DNA from: Erythrobacter sp. NAP1
GTDB lineage: Bacteria; Pseudomonadota; Alphaproteobacteria; Sphingomonadales; Sphingomonadaceae
Reading direction: 5' to 3'
Assembly (NCBI RefSeq): GCF_000152865.1
Contig: NZ_CH672390.1
Span: 1,054,001-1,118,000 of the forward strand
DNA: 64,000 nt
Shown here: in pieces, positions 16,149-23,088 of the stretch
How positions within the stretch are numbered: the stretch's first letter is position 1
How the letters are laid out: each line of letters opens with the position of its first letter
Program-made: the position numbers and the translations under genes
The notes under the pieces: generated by a model
Told to the model about the DNA's origin: nothing
Seen by the model: the letters and a program-made list of their open reading frames with translations, nothing else
Database searches by the model: none

Positions 16149-17077
16149 TACTGGATGCGCTCTGCCGTCAGGTCATATTTGGTGAGGTAGTCCTGCACAC
16201 TCATCTCCCCCGCAAGATGGCCTGCTCCGACTGCAACAAAAACCGTGCCGGGCTCGTCCATGCGAGCGTCAATCCACTCGGCCCAGTTGGCGTTGCGCTC
16301 GTACAAAAGTGCTTCGGCAAGCTCCGGGCTTTCGCTCATGCTTTCGTTCATGGTTTCGGCAAGCCCGTCCGCATCGCCCTTGATCCACGAATCCACCATT
16401 GTGTCGATCATGGTCTTGACCTCCTCGACGCCTTCAACGGTCGACATCAGGAGCTTGAGCTGCTCATCCTGAGGCAAAGAGTCGAAAATGCCGAGCTGGA
16501 ATTCGACCGTCTCAAGGGCGTCCTTCGACGTGTCACCCGCCTTGGCGATGATCACCTTATCGACACCGGAAGCGGGGTCATAGCCGTTCGCCATCAGCGG
16601 CAGGAATGTGAGCGTGACGCTTGCCATCCAGGGCTTGAACGGATCGAACGCCGCCTCGGGAACGCCGAGCCCCGCGAGCGCGGCCTCGTACTGCGCGGTT
16701 TGCTCTTCATCGAGAAGCGAGCGCAGCGTCGTGCCCGGTTCGAGCATGCCCATCTGCATGGCAAGCTGCTGAGACTTTGCTTCGTTCTCAGGCGACTCCA
16801 TCAGTTCAGTGACAACGAGATCGGACGAGGAAAGGGCTGCGTCGATCTCGGCGTCGTACCACTGGAGCTCTTTGGGCAGGATGTGGACCGTGCCGAAGAG
16901 ATAGATCGTGGTGTCCTCGTCGCTGACTTTCCAGAGCGCGGGGCCCTCGGGTCCGGCGGGGAGAACAGTTTCAGCCTCCGCTTGCGCGGTTTCCATGTGA
17001 GCATCAGCCAGCGCCGGTGACGCGGCGATAAGGGCAAGGCTTGCTGCGGCGGTGGGTAGGAGATGTGCAAGTTTCAT
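16148..17077 (-). CDS. TraB/GumN family secreted protein
   Basis: 309 residues, with a Sec signal peptide (LLPTAAASLALIAASPALAD) rather than a lipobox. TraB/GumN motifs: IYLFGTVHILPKELQW, LVVTELMESPEN, and C-terminal VFVAVGAGHLAGEMSVQDYL. Tandem paralogue of the next gene downstream. The pair differ in anchoring: one soluble, one lipidated. It follows the XRE/membrane-protein cluster by 87 nt on the same strand, so could be read through from it, though no evidence shows this directly. Confidence 0.86.
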   Translation of the reverse strand: MKLAHLLPTAAASLALIAASPALADAHMETAQAEAETVLPAGPEGPALWKVSDEDTTIYLFGTVHILPKELQWYDAEIDAALSSSDLVVTELMESPENEAKSQQLAMQMGMLEPGTTLRSLLDEEQTAQYEAALAGLGVPEAAFDPFKPWMASVTLTFLPLMANGYDPASGVDKVIIAKAGDTSKDALETVEFQLGIFDSLPQDEQLKLLMSTVEGVEEVKTMIDTMVDSWIKGDADGLAETMNESMSESPELAEALLYERNANWAEWIDARMDEPGTVFVAVGAGHLAGEMSVQDYLTKYDLTAERIQ

Positions 17078-17164
17078 GTATGCGATCCTTTCAGTGGGGT
17101 AAGTTGAGGCAGTATCAATTGATGGAATGTCATTGTGGTTCGTCGTGGCTCAGAGCTACCAGCG

Positions 17165-17821
17165 TCATGATACCTTCCTGTACATGTTTGCGGCGACCGA
17201 GACGGCCACAGTAGCGACAAACATGATCATAAGGTCAGGCTCGGGCGCGAAACCGCCGCGGTGAGCGATCCACCAGAGGGGTGCGCCAAGGCCGAAGAAC
17301 TGGAAGCCGATCGTCTCACCGAACTCCATCTCGCCGCGCTCAAGCTCGTCCATGTTGACGCGGTTGAAATAGACTAGCGCGGGCATTCCAATCAGCCAGA
17401 CCGCGCCAAGGAACAGGGCGATCCATTGCGGGATAGGGCCGTTCGACCAGAACTCGATCCCCTCAAGGCTGTCTCCGCGAATGACGAAAGGCAGCATAAT
17501 CACGACTACGAAAGTCATGAGGAAAAACATGAGCTTGCCCATTCGACGTGCGCGAGGCGTGTCGGGATCGCCATCACGTAGGCTAGGTGAGCGGCGGTAG
17601 GCGTAAACCAGGATCGGTACACCGCCACCGATGCAGACTAAGCATACCAGCAAAGCAGGGATGGAAAGCGTCTCTCGCAATAGGACGACCCCAAGGCCCA
17701 CAAGGCCGCCATAAAGAAGGCCGATGCCAGCGCCAGCAATCATGGCAGTGCCGAGCTGTTGCTTGAGCATCGTAAGCAGGCCGAGCGGAGCATCTGCGTC
17801 GTGTTCGGTTTTGTCGTTCAT
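17165..17821 (-). CDS. DE-motif membrane protein 1 of cluster
   Basis: 218 residues from ATG at 17821, which overlaps the upstream gene's stop by 4 nt (ATGA). Six hydrophobic segments. The signature NMDELERGEMEFGETIGFQF follows helix 4, and the next stretch GAPLWWIAHRGGF-PEPDLMIMF is closely matched in the neighbouring gene product (APIWWMGWRAEVF-PQPDVMILF). The two are clear tandem duplicates. Last gene of a leftward cluster with one XRE regulator. I know no function for this family. Confidence 0.75.
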   Translation of the reverse strand: MNDKTEHDADAPLGLLTMLKQQLGTAMIAGAGIGLLYGGLVGLGVVLLRETLSIPALLVCLVCIGGGVPILVYAYRRSPSLRDGDPDTPRARRMGKLMFFLMTFVVVIMLPFVIRGDSLEGIEFWSNGPIPQWIALFLGAVWLIGMPALVYFNRVNMDELERGEMEFGETIGFQFFGLGAPLWWIAHRGGFAPEPDLMIMFVATVAVSVAANMYRKVS

Positions 17822-18471
17822 GATGAGCGCTTCCAAAGGGTTGCGATGGAGGAAATCACGCCGGTGACGATAAAGAGGATCATCACGTCGGGCTGCGGGA
17901 AGACTTCGGCGCGCCAGCCCATCCACCAGATCGGAGCGGCGTAGCCGAAGACCTGAAAACCGACCATCATTCCGAAGTCACCAGCAGCACGGCCATGCTC
18001 GTCAGAGTTGCGGCGTCCGAAAAGGATGAGGAAAGGCATGGCGATCGCCCAGATCGAAATGGCGGTGATCGCGGGCCAGAAGGGCATCGGGCCGTTACTG
18101 AAGAGGATTTCCGTCGCCCGCTGCTCGCTGTCGGACAGAATGATCGGGAAGGCGGTTGCTATTCCCACTCCGACGACAGCGACCAGCAGCCAGCGGATCC
18201 GGTTGCCACGCGCGGTGTGCGGCTCTCCCATCGTGAAATCGGGGAACCAACGCCAACAAAAATAGCCCGAGACAGCGACAATTGGAGTGCCAATCACGAC
18301 GAACAGGATGTCGCTTGTGTCGCCGCCATTGAGAAGGTTTTTCAACCCTACGCCGACCAGAATTCCGCCGATCAAAACGACGGTCAAAAGGACTGACCAG
18401 CCAATCAGATGCAGCCAGTAGCGTGTGTGCGAGAACTCTGCTTCTTCTTCGAATTGGTCGGGGGTGGTCAT
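17818..18471 (-). CDS. DE-motif membrane protein 2 of cluster
   Basis: 217 residues from ATG at 18471 (the open frame extends upstream by 28 codons of non-homologous sequence). Six hydrophobic segments; signature NSDEHGRAAGDFGMMVGFQV followed by YAAPIWWMGWRAEVFPQPDV, as in the downstream tandem duplicate. N-terminal acidic stretch FEEEAEF precedes the first helix. 59 nt after the previous gene of the cluster, same strand. Confidence 0.75.
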   Translation of the reverse strand: MTTPDQFEEEAEFSHTRYWLHLIGWSVLLTVVLIGGILVGVGLKNLLNGGDTSDILFVVIGTPIVAVSGYFCWRWFPDFTMGEPHTARGNRIRWLLVAVVGVGIATAFPIILSDSEQRATEILFSNGPMPFWPAITAISIWAIAMPFLILFGRRNSDEHGRAAGDFGMMVGFQVFGYAAPIWWMGWRAEVFPQPDVMILFIVTGVISSIATLWKRSS

Positions 18472-18530
18472 TGAAAAACTCTCATTGGGGTCTGCGATTG
18501 CAACCGGATGTTCTGGATGGGGTCGAATGA

Positions 18531-19154
18531 TCACCCGGCGCGCTTTGCGGCCCACATTCCTAGGAATGTGAACATCACGACGAGGAACAGCGCGAAGTGA
18601 TTAATAGGCGGCAAGAGCGATCCTGAGGCGGCGATTGCCCAGGCAAGATACCCATAAATGTACAGGTTGAACGCCCAGTAGGCCGCATCCCTGGTCGACT
18701 TGCGCTCGAAATCGTCGATGTCGCGCTCTCGAAGAATGCCCAGCGGAAGACCCAAGCCGACGGTGACGAACAGCAGCAAACCTGCCTCGAAACGGGTCAG
18801 CGAAAAGTCGCCTTCGATGAAGCGGTCGGTCACTCCGTTGGTGACAAAATAGAAGCTCGTCGCTGCTCCCAAGATTACACATAACAGGAGGACGAGCTGC
18901 GACCTGCCGGTTTTGCTTGAAAGTGAGGGCGGATCAAAGTTTCCGATCCGCAGCGACCAGATCAACGCCGCTAGACCAACAGCAACCGTTGTACCTATGA
19001 CAGCCGCTCCGCGAAGGTCGATCCCGCGTTCGGCGAAGACGACTACTCCAGCACCAGCGCCACCAACGGCGATGCAAACACCAAGGTAAAACAGCACCTG
19101 ACCCAGAAACGGGCGCGCGGCTCCGTTGTCTTCGATCTCATCAGGCTTCGTCAT
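18531..19154 (-). CDS. DE-motif membrane protein 3 of cluster
   Basis: 207 residues from ATG at 19154, inside the end of the XRE gene (14-nt overlap). About six helices. The signature is RDIDDFERKSTRDAAYWAFN after helix 4, then a final helix pair ending MWAAKRAG. More divergent than members 1 and 2 but same layout. Its start within the regulator gene ties it to XRE expression. Confidence 0.73.
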   Translation of the reverse strand: MTKPDEIEDNGAARPFLGQVLFYLGVCIAVGGAGAGVVVFAERGIDLRGAAVIGTTVAVGLAALIWSLRIGNFDPPSLSSKTGRSQLVLLLCVILGAATSFYFVTNGVTDRFIEGDFSLTRFEAGLLLFVTVGLGLPLGILRERDIDDFERKSTRDAAYWAFNLYIYGYLAWAIAASGSLLPPINHFALFLVVMFTFLGMWAAKRAG

Positions 19155-19335
19155 CGAAAATCTCCTCGATGCCCATCTCGAACAGACGGGCAATACGGAA
19201 TGCCAGCGGCAGGGAAGGGTCGTGCTTGCCAGTCTCGATCGCGTTCACCGCCTGGCGAGACACGTCGAGACGCCCGGCAAGTTCGGCCTGGGACCAATCG
19301 CGCTCAGCGCGCAGCACTTTGAGGCGGTTCTTCAT
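19141..19335 (-). CDS. XRE-family helix-turn-helix regulator of the membrane-protein cluster
   Basis: 64-residue single-domain HTH_3 protein. LRAERDWSQAELAGRLDVSR followed by QAVNAIETGKHDPSLPLAFR is a textbook XRE helix-turn-helix. The ending LFEMGIEEIFDDEA is typical of the small YgzD/YozG-like group (COG1476). It overlaps both neighbours: its start overlaps the 19332 gene's stop by 4 nt, and its end overlaps the 18531 gene by 14 nt. In other bacteria this small XRE type is often encoded beside multi-helix membrane proteins. It is therefore likely to control, or be sequestered by, the surrounding membrane proteins (inference). Confidence 0.88.
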   Translation of the reverse strand: MKNRLKVLRAERDWSQAELAGRLDVSRQAVNAIETGKHDPSLPLAFRIARLFEMGIEEIFDDEA

Positions 19336-19793
19336 GCGCGGCGCGCCTCGATTGCGTCTGAGATCCAGGCGAAGGCGTAGCCTGCGTGGAAAGCCAGCAC
19401 GGTGAAGGAGGCGAGCGTGCGGGCATCGGTGAAGAACAGCGAGAAGGTATCGCGGGTAGGCTCACCCTCTGGGTTGCTAAGCGCGAAGCCGGCCGAATAG
19501 GACACATCGAATATGTCGAGCGTGAAAGCCGCAAAAAGGTAGATTGCGAGGCTTGCGAGCGCCCAGCGATAGCCAACTGTGACCATCCCATGGAAATAGT
19601 CGTCGACCCGGTGCGCCCAGAGACCGGCAACAAGCCCGCCAACAGCGCCGCCAAGTGCCCAAGCAAACACGATCGAGTCGCTACCGATAAACGCATTCGC
19701 GAAATTGACGATCGAGCAGGCGGCTCCGAACCAGATCACCTTGTACTGGTAGCTGCGCTGATGTTCGTCGATTGCATAAGGATCGTAGGGCAT
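19332..19793 (-). CDS. DE-motif membrane protein 4 of cluster
   Basis: 153 residues, four hydrophobic segments. The signature is HRVDDYFHGMVTVGYRWALA between helices 2 and 3. N-terminal MPYDPYAIDEHQRSYQYKVI resembles the N-terminus of member 6 (MRYDPKVPGEYERSRAYDLQ), supporting common origin. Start ATG at 19793 overlaps the upstream stop by 1 nt (TGATG); its stop overlaps the XRE start by 4 nt. Confidence 0.73.
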   Translation of the reverse strand: MPYDPYAIDEHQRSYQYKVIWFGAACSIVNFANAFIGSDSIVFAWALGGAVGGLVAGLWAHRVDDYFHGMVTVGYRWALASLAIYLFAAFTLDIFDVSYSAGFALSNPEGEPTRDTFSLFFTDARTLASFTVLAFHAGYAFAWISDAIEARRA

Positions 19794-20170
19794 CAGACAC
19801 CTCCCCGCAGACGCTTCCAGAAAAGACCGATGTAGAAGGCGACAATTGCGAGGCCGACAGCCATGATCGGCTCGAAGTCCTGGCGGCGCTCACCGGCGGT
19901 CATGCCGTCATAGGCTCCCTCGAGAGCGGGGAGGCCGAAGACAAGCAGCAGCAGCGCGGCAAAGGCAAGGCTGGCCGCCGAGGTCCACAGACCGCGCGTG
20001 TACTCATCAGCATTGCGGGTGAAGAGCATCATCCAGCAGCATGCGACCGTGACGGACGAGGTGAACGTAGCGAGCGCATCCGACGCACCGGTGAGGCTTA
20101 GAGCGATGACTGCAAGAAGCGATACGAGCCCGGTCCAACCGGCTGCCATAAAGATGTTTGCTTTATTCAT
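19793..20170 (-). CDS. DE-motif membrane protein 5 of cluster
   Basis: 125 residues from ATG at 20170, overlapping the upstream stop by 8 nt. Four hydrophobic segments; signature FTRNADEYTRGLWTSAASLA after helix 2. The last helix (PIMAVGLAIVAFYIGLFW) ends in KRLRGG, the positive cytoplasmic tail also seen in members 7 and 8. Confidence 0.73.
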   Translation of the reverse strand: MNKANIFMAAGWTGLVSLLAVIALSLTGASDALATFTSSVTVACCWMMLFTRNADEYTRGLWTSAASLAFAALLLLVFGLPALEGAYDGMTAGERRQDFEPIMAVGLAIVAFYIGLFWKRLRGGV

Positions 20171-20582
20171 TGCCGCTAAATCCTTCACGCAAGCGACCCG
20201 CGACGAGCGCGAGATTGTATGCTGATGCAATGAGCGCGATCGCCATCGTTGCCTCGATTTGCGGAAACCAGTCGCGAACGAAGGGGAAAAGACGAAGCAT
20301 CGCCACGAGACCGGCCACTGCCAACCCCCAACTCGCCGCAGCCAAGTGCTGGCGTTGAACGAATTCGTCTGTGTCCGCGAGCGTTCCAAGGGGCCAGGCG
20401 AGCGACATTGCCGCACAAATGGCTGGGACAAAGGCCAGTTCACTGAGGCCCGCATTACCTAGGCCGCCTGCGATGAAAATCTCGGATCCAAGCCACAGCA
20501 ACGACGCGGGGAGGCCAATCCATTGAAGATCGTAAGCGCGAGAACGTTCGTACTCGCCGGGTACTTTCGGATCGTATCGCAT
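20163..20582 (-). CDS. DE-motif membrane protein 6 of cluster
   Basis: 139 residues from ATG at 20582, which shares 1 nt with the upstream stop (TGATG). Four hydrophobic segments; signature DTDEFVQRQHLAAASWGLAV after helix 2, nearly identical in its core (DEFVQR) to member 7. The N-terminal MRYDPKVPGEYERSRAYDLQ resembles member 4. Ends LVAGRLREGFSGNE. Confidence 0.74.
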   Translation of the reverse strand: MRYDPKVPGEYERSRAYDLQWIGLPASLLWLGSEIFIAGGLGNAGLSELAFVPAICAAMSLAWPLGTLADTDEFVQRQHLAAASWGLAVAGLVAMLRLFPFVRDWFPQIEATMAIALIASAYNLALVAGRLREGFSGNE

Positions 20583-20959
20583 CAAATGTCTCCCCGCAGA
20601 CGCATAGTTGCCAAAGGCAGGTGGAAGGCGAGCGAGATGAGAGCGAAGCCGAGCACTGGGGAGACCTCCAGATTGCTGCGGATTGGCTCTATCTCGAGAA
20701 GGGCAAGAACCCCTACCACTGCGCATGCAATTGTGGCCGAGCGTCCTATCAGCCGCTGGACGAACTCGTCGTGCAAGCTGATAAAGACAAGACCTATCAG
20801 CGTACCCGACATAATTGCGACGGCGACGCTCTGAAGTGCTTCCAGAGCGGGAACAAACACTGTTGCGATGACGAGAATAGTGTCGAGAAGACCGATCCAG
20901 AGCGTATTGAACGCGGCACTGCGATCGTTTTCGGTGGTGTGGAGTGGGGACTTGGTCAT
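20582..20959 (-). CDS. DE-motif membrane protein 7 of cluster
   Basis: 125 residues, four hydrophobic segments, signature SLHDEFVQRLIGRSATIACA after helix 2, ending LATMRLRGDI. Starts at ATG 20959, 80 nt after the previous gene of the cluster. That gap (20960-21039) is the largest inside the cluster and could hold a promoter; I see no convincing boxes. Confidence 0.73.
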   Translation of the reverse strand: MTKSPLHTTENDRSAAFNTLWIGLLDTILVIATVFVPALEALQSVAVAIMSGTLIGLVFISLHDEFVQRLIGRSATIACAVVGVLALLEIEPIRSNLEVSPVLGFALISLAFHLPLATMRLRGDI

Positions 20960-21039
20960 CGCGTTGTTACTCTCTCGATAAGCACTCGGCCTGCCGGCTT
21001 TGACCGTAAGGAAGACCGCGGCGATTGAATTCGGATGGA

Positions 21040-21444
21040 TCAGGCTTTGCCTCGCTTACGCTTGAACAGATATCCGATGTAGAAACCGCTCGCCGCGATG
21101 TAGAAGGTGAACCGCTTGTCGGATGTGGCTTCCCACATGCTGAATTCGAAACGATCGGCCATGTCGGCGATGATCGGGATGAAGGCCGTCCAGAGGGTGA
21201 CTGCCAGCATTCCGCCAACTGCGCCCGCATAAGCGAGGCCGCGCTGGAACTCGTCATACTGCTTGTCCGCCAAGATGATGCTCAAAGAGATGATGATGAA
21301 ACTCGTAGTCACGACGGGCGTCTCCCCATCGTCCGAAAGCCCAATCAGGACCCAGCCAAGCGCTGTCATGATAACGCCGGTCACGGCCGCCCAATTGAGC
21401 ACTTTGGCCTTGTCTTCATGGGACATTGGTTTGCGCCAGTACAT
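21040..21444 (-). CDS. DE-motif membrane protein 8 of cluster (first gene)
   Basis: 134 residues, four hydrophobic segments; signature KQYDEFQRGLAYAGAVGGML after helix 2; ends GYLFKRKRGKA with a strongly basic tail. First gene of the leftward array. The first methionine could instead be the one seven codons in (MSHEDKAK). It is separated from the UrrA-family gene upstream by a 104-nt gap with a long inverted repeat. Confidence 0.73.
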   Translation of the reverse strand: MYWRKPMSHEDKAKVLNWAAVTGVIMTALGWVLIGLSDDGETPVVTTSFIIISLSIILADKQYDEFQRGLAYAGAVGGMLAVTLWTAFIPIIADMADRFEFSMWEATSDKRFTFYIAASGFYIGYLFKRKRGKA

Positions 21445-21482
21445 AGTCAGTCAGCCTCTGGGTGGATTGAAAAGAAGGGGGT

Positions 21483-21539
21483 GGCCGCTCTCGCTCGTCC
21501 GGTAATTCGGGGTTCGACCCGGATTTCGCGAGAGCGGCC
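21483..21539 (-). terminator. 12-bp inverted repeat (terminator-like) after UrrA-family gene
   Basis: Perfect arms GGCCGCTCTCGC (21483-21494) and GCGAGAGCGGCC (21528-21539) with a 33-nt loop that contains a small secondary GGG-TTCGA-CCC hairpin. On the minus strand it is 10 nt past the UrrA-family stop and is followed by a C/T-rich run ending CTTCTTTTC. Most likely a terminator separating urrA from the membrane-protein cluster. Confidence 0.5.
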
Positions 21540-21548
21540 TAGCCAGCA

Positions 21549-21911
21549 TCATGCGCCTGGAGTTGCCGCTTCCGATGCTGGGTTGGAGGTGTTGGCAGCG
21601 AAGCGAGCGCGCTCCGCATTGGCCTGTGCAACCGCAACGCGGACCTCGGTTTGAGCTGCGGCGAGAGCGCTGCTGCGGCATTCGCGCTCAAGGCGGATCG
21701 AGGCGCTGTCGCGGCCACCGTTCCGGCACATCTGGTTGATTTTGGTGCGAACACGGTCGTCGAGGCGGGTAACGCCGTCGCGGGTCGTGAGGTCGAGATC
21801 CTTGTGATCGATGACCTCTTCGAACTCGGTCGAGTTGACAGGGGTAGCCGATGCAGCGGCGGGGATGGCGAGAGCTGCAGCAGCGGCGGCGAAGATGATG
21901 GAATTGCGCAT
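21549..21911 (-). CDS. UrrA-family secreted protein
   Basis: 120 residues. Signal peptide IIFAAAAAALAIPAAASA, cleaved before TPVN. The mature part has the UrrA pattern: a (D/N)HKDLDLTTRDGVTRLDDRV segment, then two cysteines (QMCRNGG and RECRSSAL) and a helical A/V-rich tail. UrrA proteins are small uncharacterised exported proteins common in sphingomonads; the name comes from a surface-response locus, and the role is not settled. Preceded by a good sigma-70-type promoter with direct repeats (separate entry). Confidence 0.78.
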   Translation of the reverse strand: MRNSIIFAAAAAALAIPAAASATPVNSTEFEEVIDHKDLDLTTRDGVTRLDDRVRTKINQMCRNGGRDSASIRLERECRSSALAAAQTEVRVAVAQANAERARFAANTSNPASEAATPGA

Positions 21912-21977
21912 TTTGATGTTCTCCTGGGGAGGAAATGTTGAACTGGTTTGTCACAACAACCTTCCGGAATGTCAGGT

Positions 21978-22047
21978 TGCCCTTACTTTATGTCGCGATT
22001 CGCTGACCATGTCAACATGACCTTACATTTGGTCATGCTGACCTTAC
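21978..22047 (-). promoter_or_regulatory. Direct repeats GTAAGGTCA around the urrA promoter
   Basis: TGACCTTAC on the plus strand (GTAAGGTCA on the minus) occurs at 22018-22026 and 22039-22047, exactly 21 bp apart, about two helical turns on one DNA face. A variant TGCCCTTAC lies at 21978-21986, next to the -10 box. The two perfect copies sit just upstream of the -35 box, as expected for an activator. The first also belongs to a CATGACC...GGTCATG dyad (22016-22037). Regulator unknown. Confidence 0.5.
21987..22015 (-). promoter_or_regulatory. Sigma-70-type promoter of the UrrA-family gene
   Basis: On the minus strand TTGACA (22015-22010), a 17-nt spacer, then CATAAA (21992-21987). Perfect -35 and spacing; -10 matches 4 of 6. 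It lies 75 nt upstream of the UrrA-family start. Confidence 0.6.
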
Positions 22048-22161
22048 GAAACCCGCAGAAATGAGCGGTTTTGGGGTGTGCAAAACTGGCTGATGCTGCG
22101 CTGCGGCATTGACCCCGCATGGGCCTTAAGCCATGGCCGCGCCATGGAATCGGAGACCAAA

Positions 22162-23088
22162 ATGGCGCTGGACGAATCGGGTTCGCGAACCCGCGATCCG
22201 CGCACGTCCTTTCAGGACATGATCTTGACGCTGCACGACTTCTGGTCTGCCAATGGCTGCGTCATTTTGCAGCCCTATGATATGCGGATGGGGGCGGGCA
22301 CGTTTCACACCGCGACCACGCTGCGCGCGCTTGGTCCGGAGCCGTGGAATGCCGCTTTCGTACAGCCTTGTCGCCGCCCGACCGACGGGCGCTACGGTGA
22401 AAATCCCAATCGGCTCCAGCACTATTATCAGTATCAGGTGATCCTGAAGCCATCGCCCGGCGACATTCAGGAACTCTATCTCGACAGCCTCAAGGCAATC
22501 GGGATCGACCCGCTCAAACACGATATCCGCTTTGTCGAGGACGACTGGGAATCGCCCACGCTTGGCGCTTGGGGTTTGGGCTGGGAGGTCTGGTGCGATG
22601 GGATGGAAGTTACCCAGTTCACCTATTTCCAGCAGATGGGCGGCTTCGACTGCAAGCCGGTTGCTGGCGAGCTTACCTACGGGCTCGAACGCCTCGCCAT
22701 GTACATCCAGGGCGTCGACAACGTTTACGAGCTGAACTTCAACGGCCGCGGCACATCGTATGGCGAGGTTTTCCTCGAAAACGAAAAGCAGATGTCGAAG
22801 TGGAACTTCGAAGTCGCCGACACCGACGGCCTTTTCGATCTCTTTGCCAAGGCCGAGGCTGAGTGCCGCAACGCGCTCGACAATGACGTGCCTATTGCCG
22901 CCTATGAGCAGGCGATCGAGGCGAGCCACGTCTTCAACCTGTTGCAAGCGCGCGGCGTGATCAGTGTTCAGGAGCGCGCGAGCTATATGGGCCGCGTACG
23001 CGATCTGGCTCGCTCTTCATGCGAGAAATACGCCGAACTCATGCGGCCCCGGTGGGAAGCGCAATATCCGGATTGGAGCCTCGTCTGA
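22162..23088 (+). CDS. glyQ: Glycyl-tRNA synthetase alpha subunit
   Basis: Catalytic subunit of the alpha2beta2 GlyRS. I place the start at ATG 22162 because GGAG (22152-22155) lies 6 nt upstream; the frame also offers ATGs at 22078 and 22144. 308 residues, the family length. Signature stretches: [20 protein letters not shown] near the N-terminus, [40 protein letters not shown], and [12 protein letters not shown]. The stop overlaps the glyS start by 1 nt (TGATG). Confidence 0.96.
   Translation: MALDESGSRTRDPRTSFQDMILTLHDFWSANGCVILQPYDMRMGAGTFHTATTLRALGPEPWNAAFVQPCRRPTDGRYGENPNRLQHYYQYQVILKPSPGDIQELYLDSLKAIGIDPLKHDIRFVEDDWESPTLGAWGLGWEVWCDGMEVTQFTYFQQMGGFDCKPVAGELTYGLERLAMYIQGVDNVYELNFNGRGTSYGEVFLENEKQMSKWNFEVADTDGLFDLFAKAEAECRNALDNDVPIAAYEQAIEASHVFNLLQARGVISVQERASYMGRVRDLARSSCEKYAELMRPRWEAQYPDWSLV

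Noticed and set aside
16217-17020. 267-residue plus-strand frame
   Set aside because: Antisense to the TraB/GumN gene with a clear signal peptide and family motifs.
21511-21520. GGTTCGACCC, resembling a tRNA T-loop
   Set aside because: It lies in the loop of the 12-bp inverted repeat. No acceptor, D or anticodon arms can be built around it.
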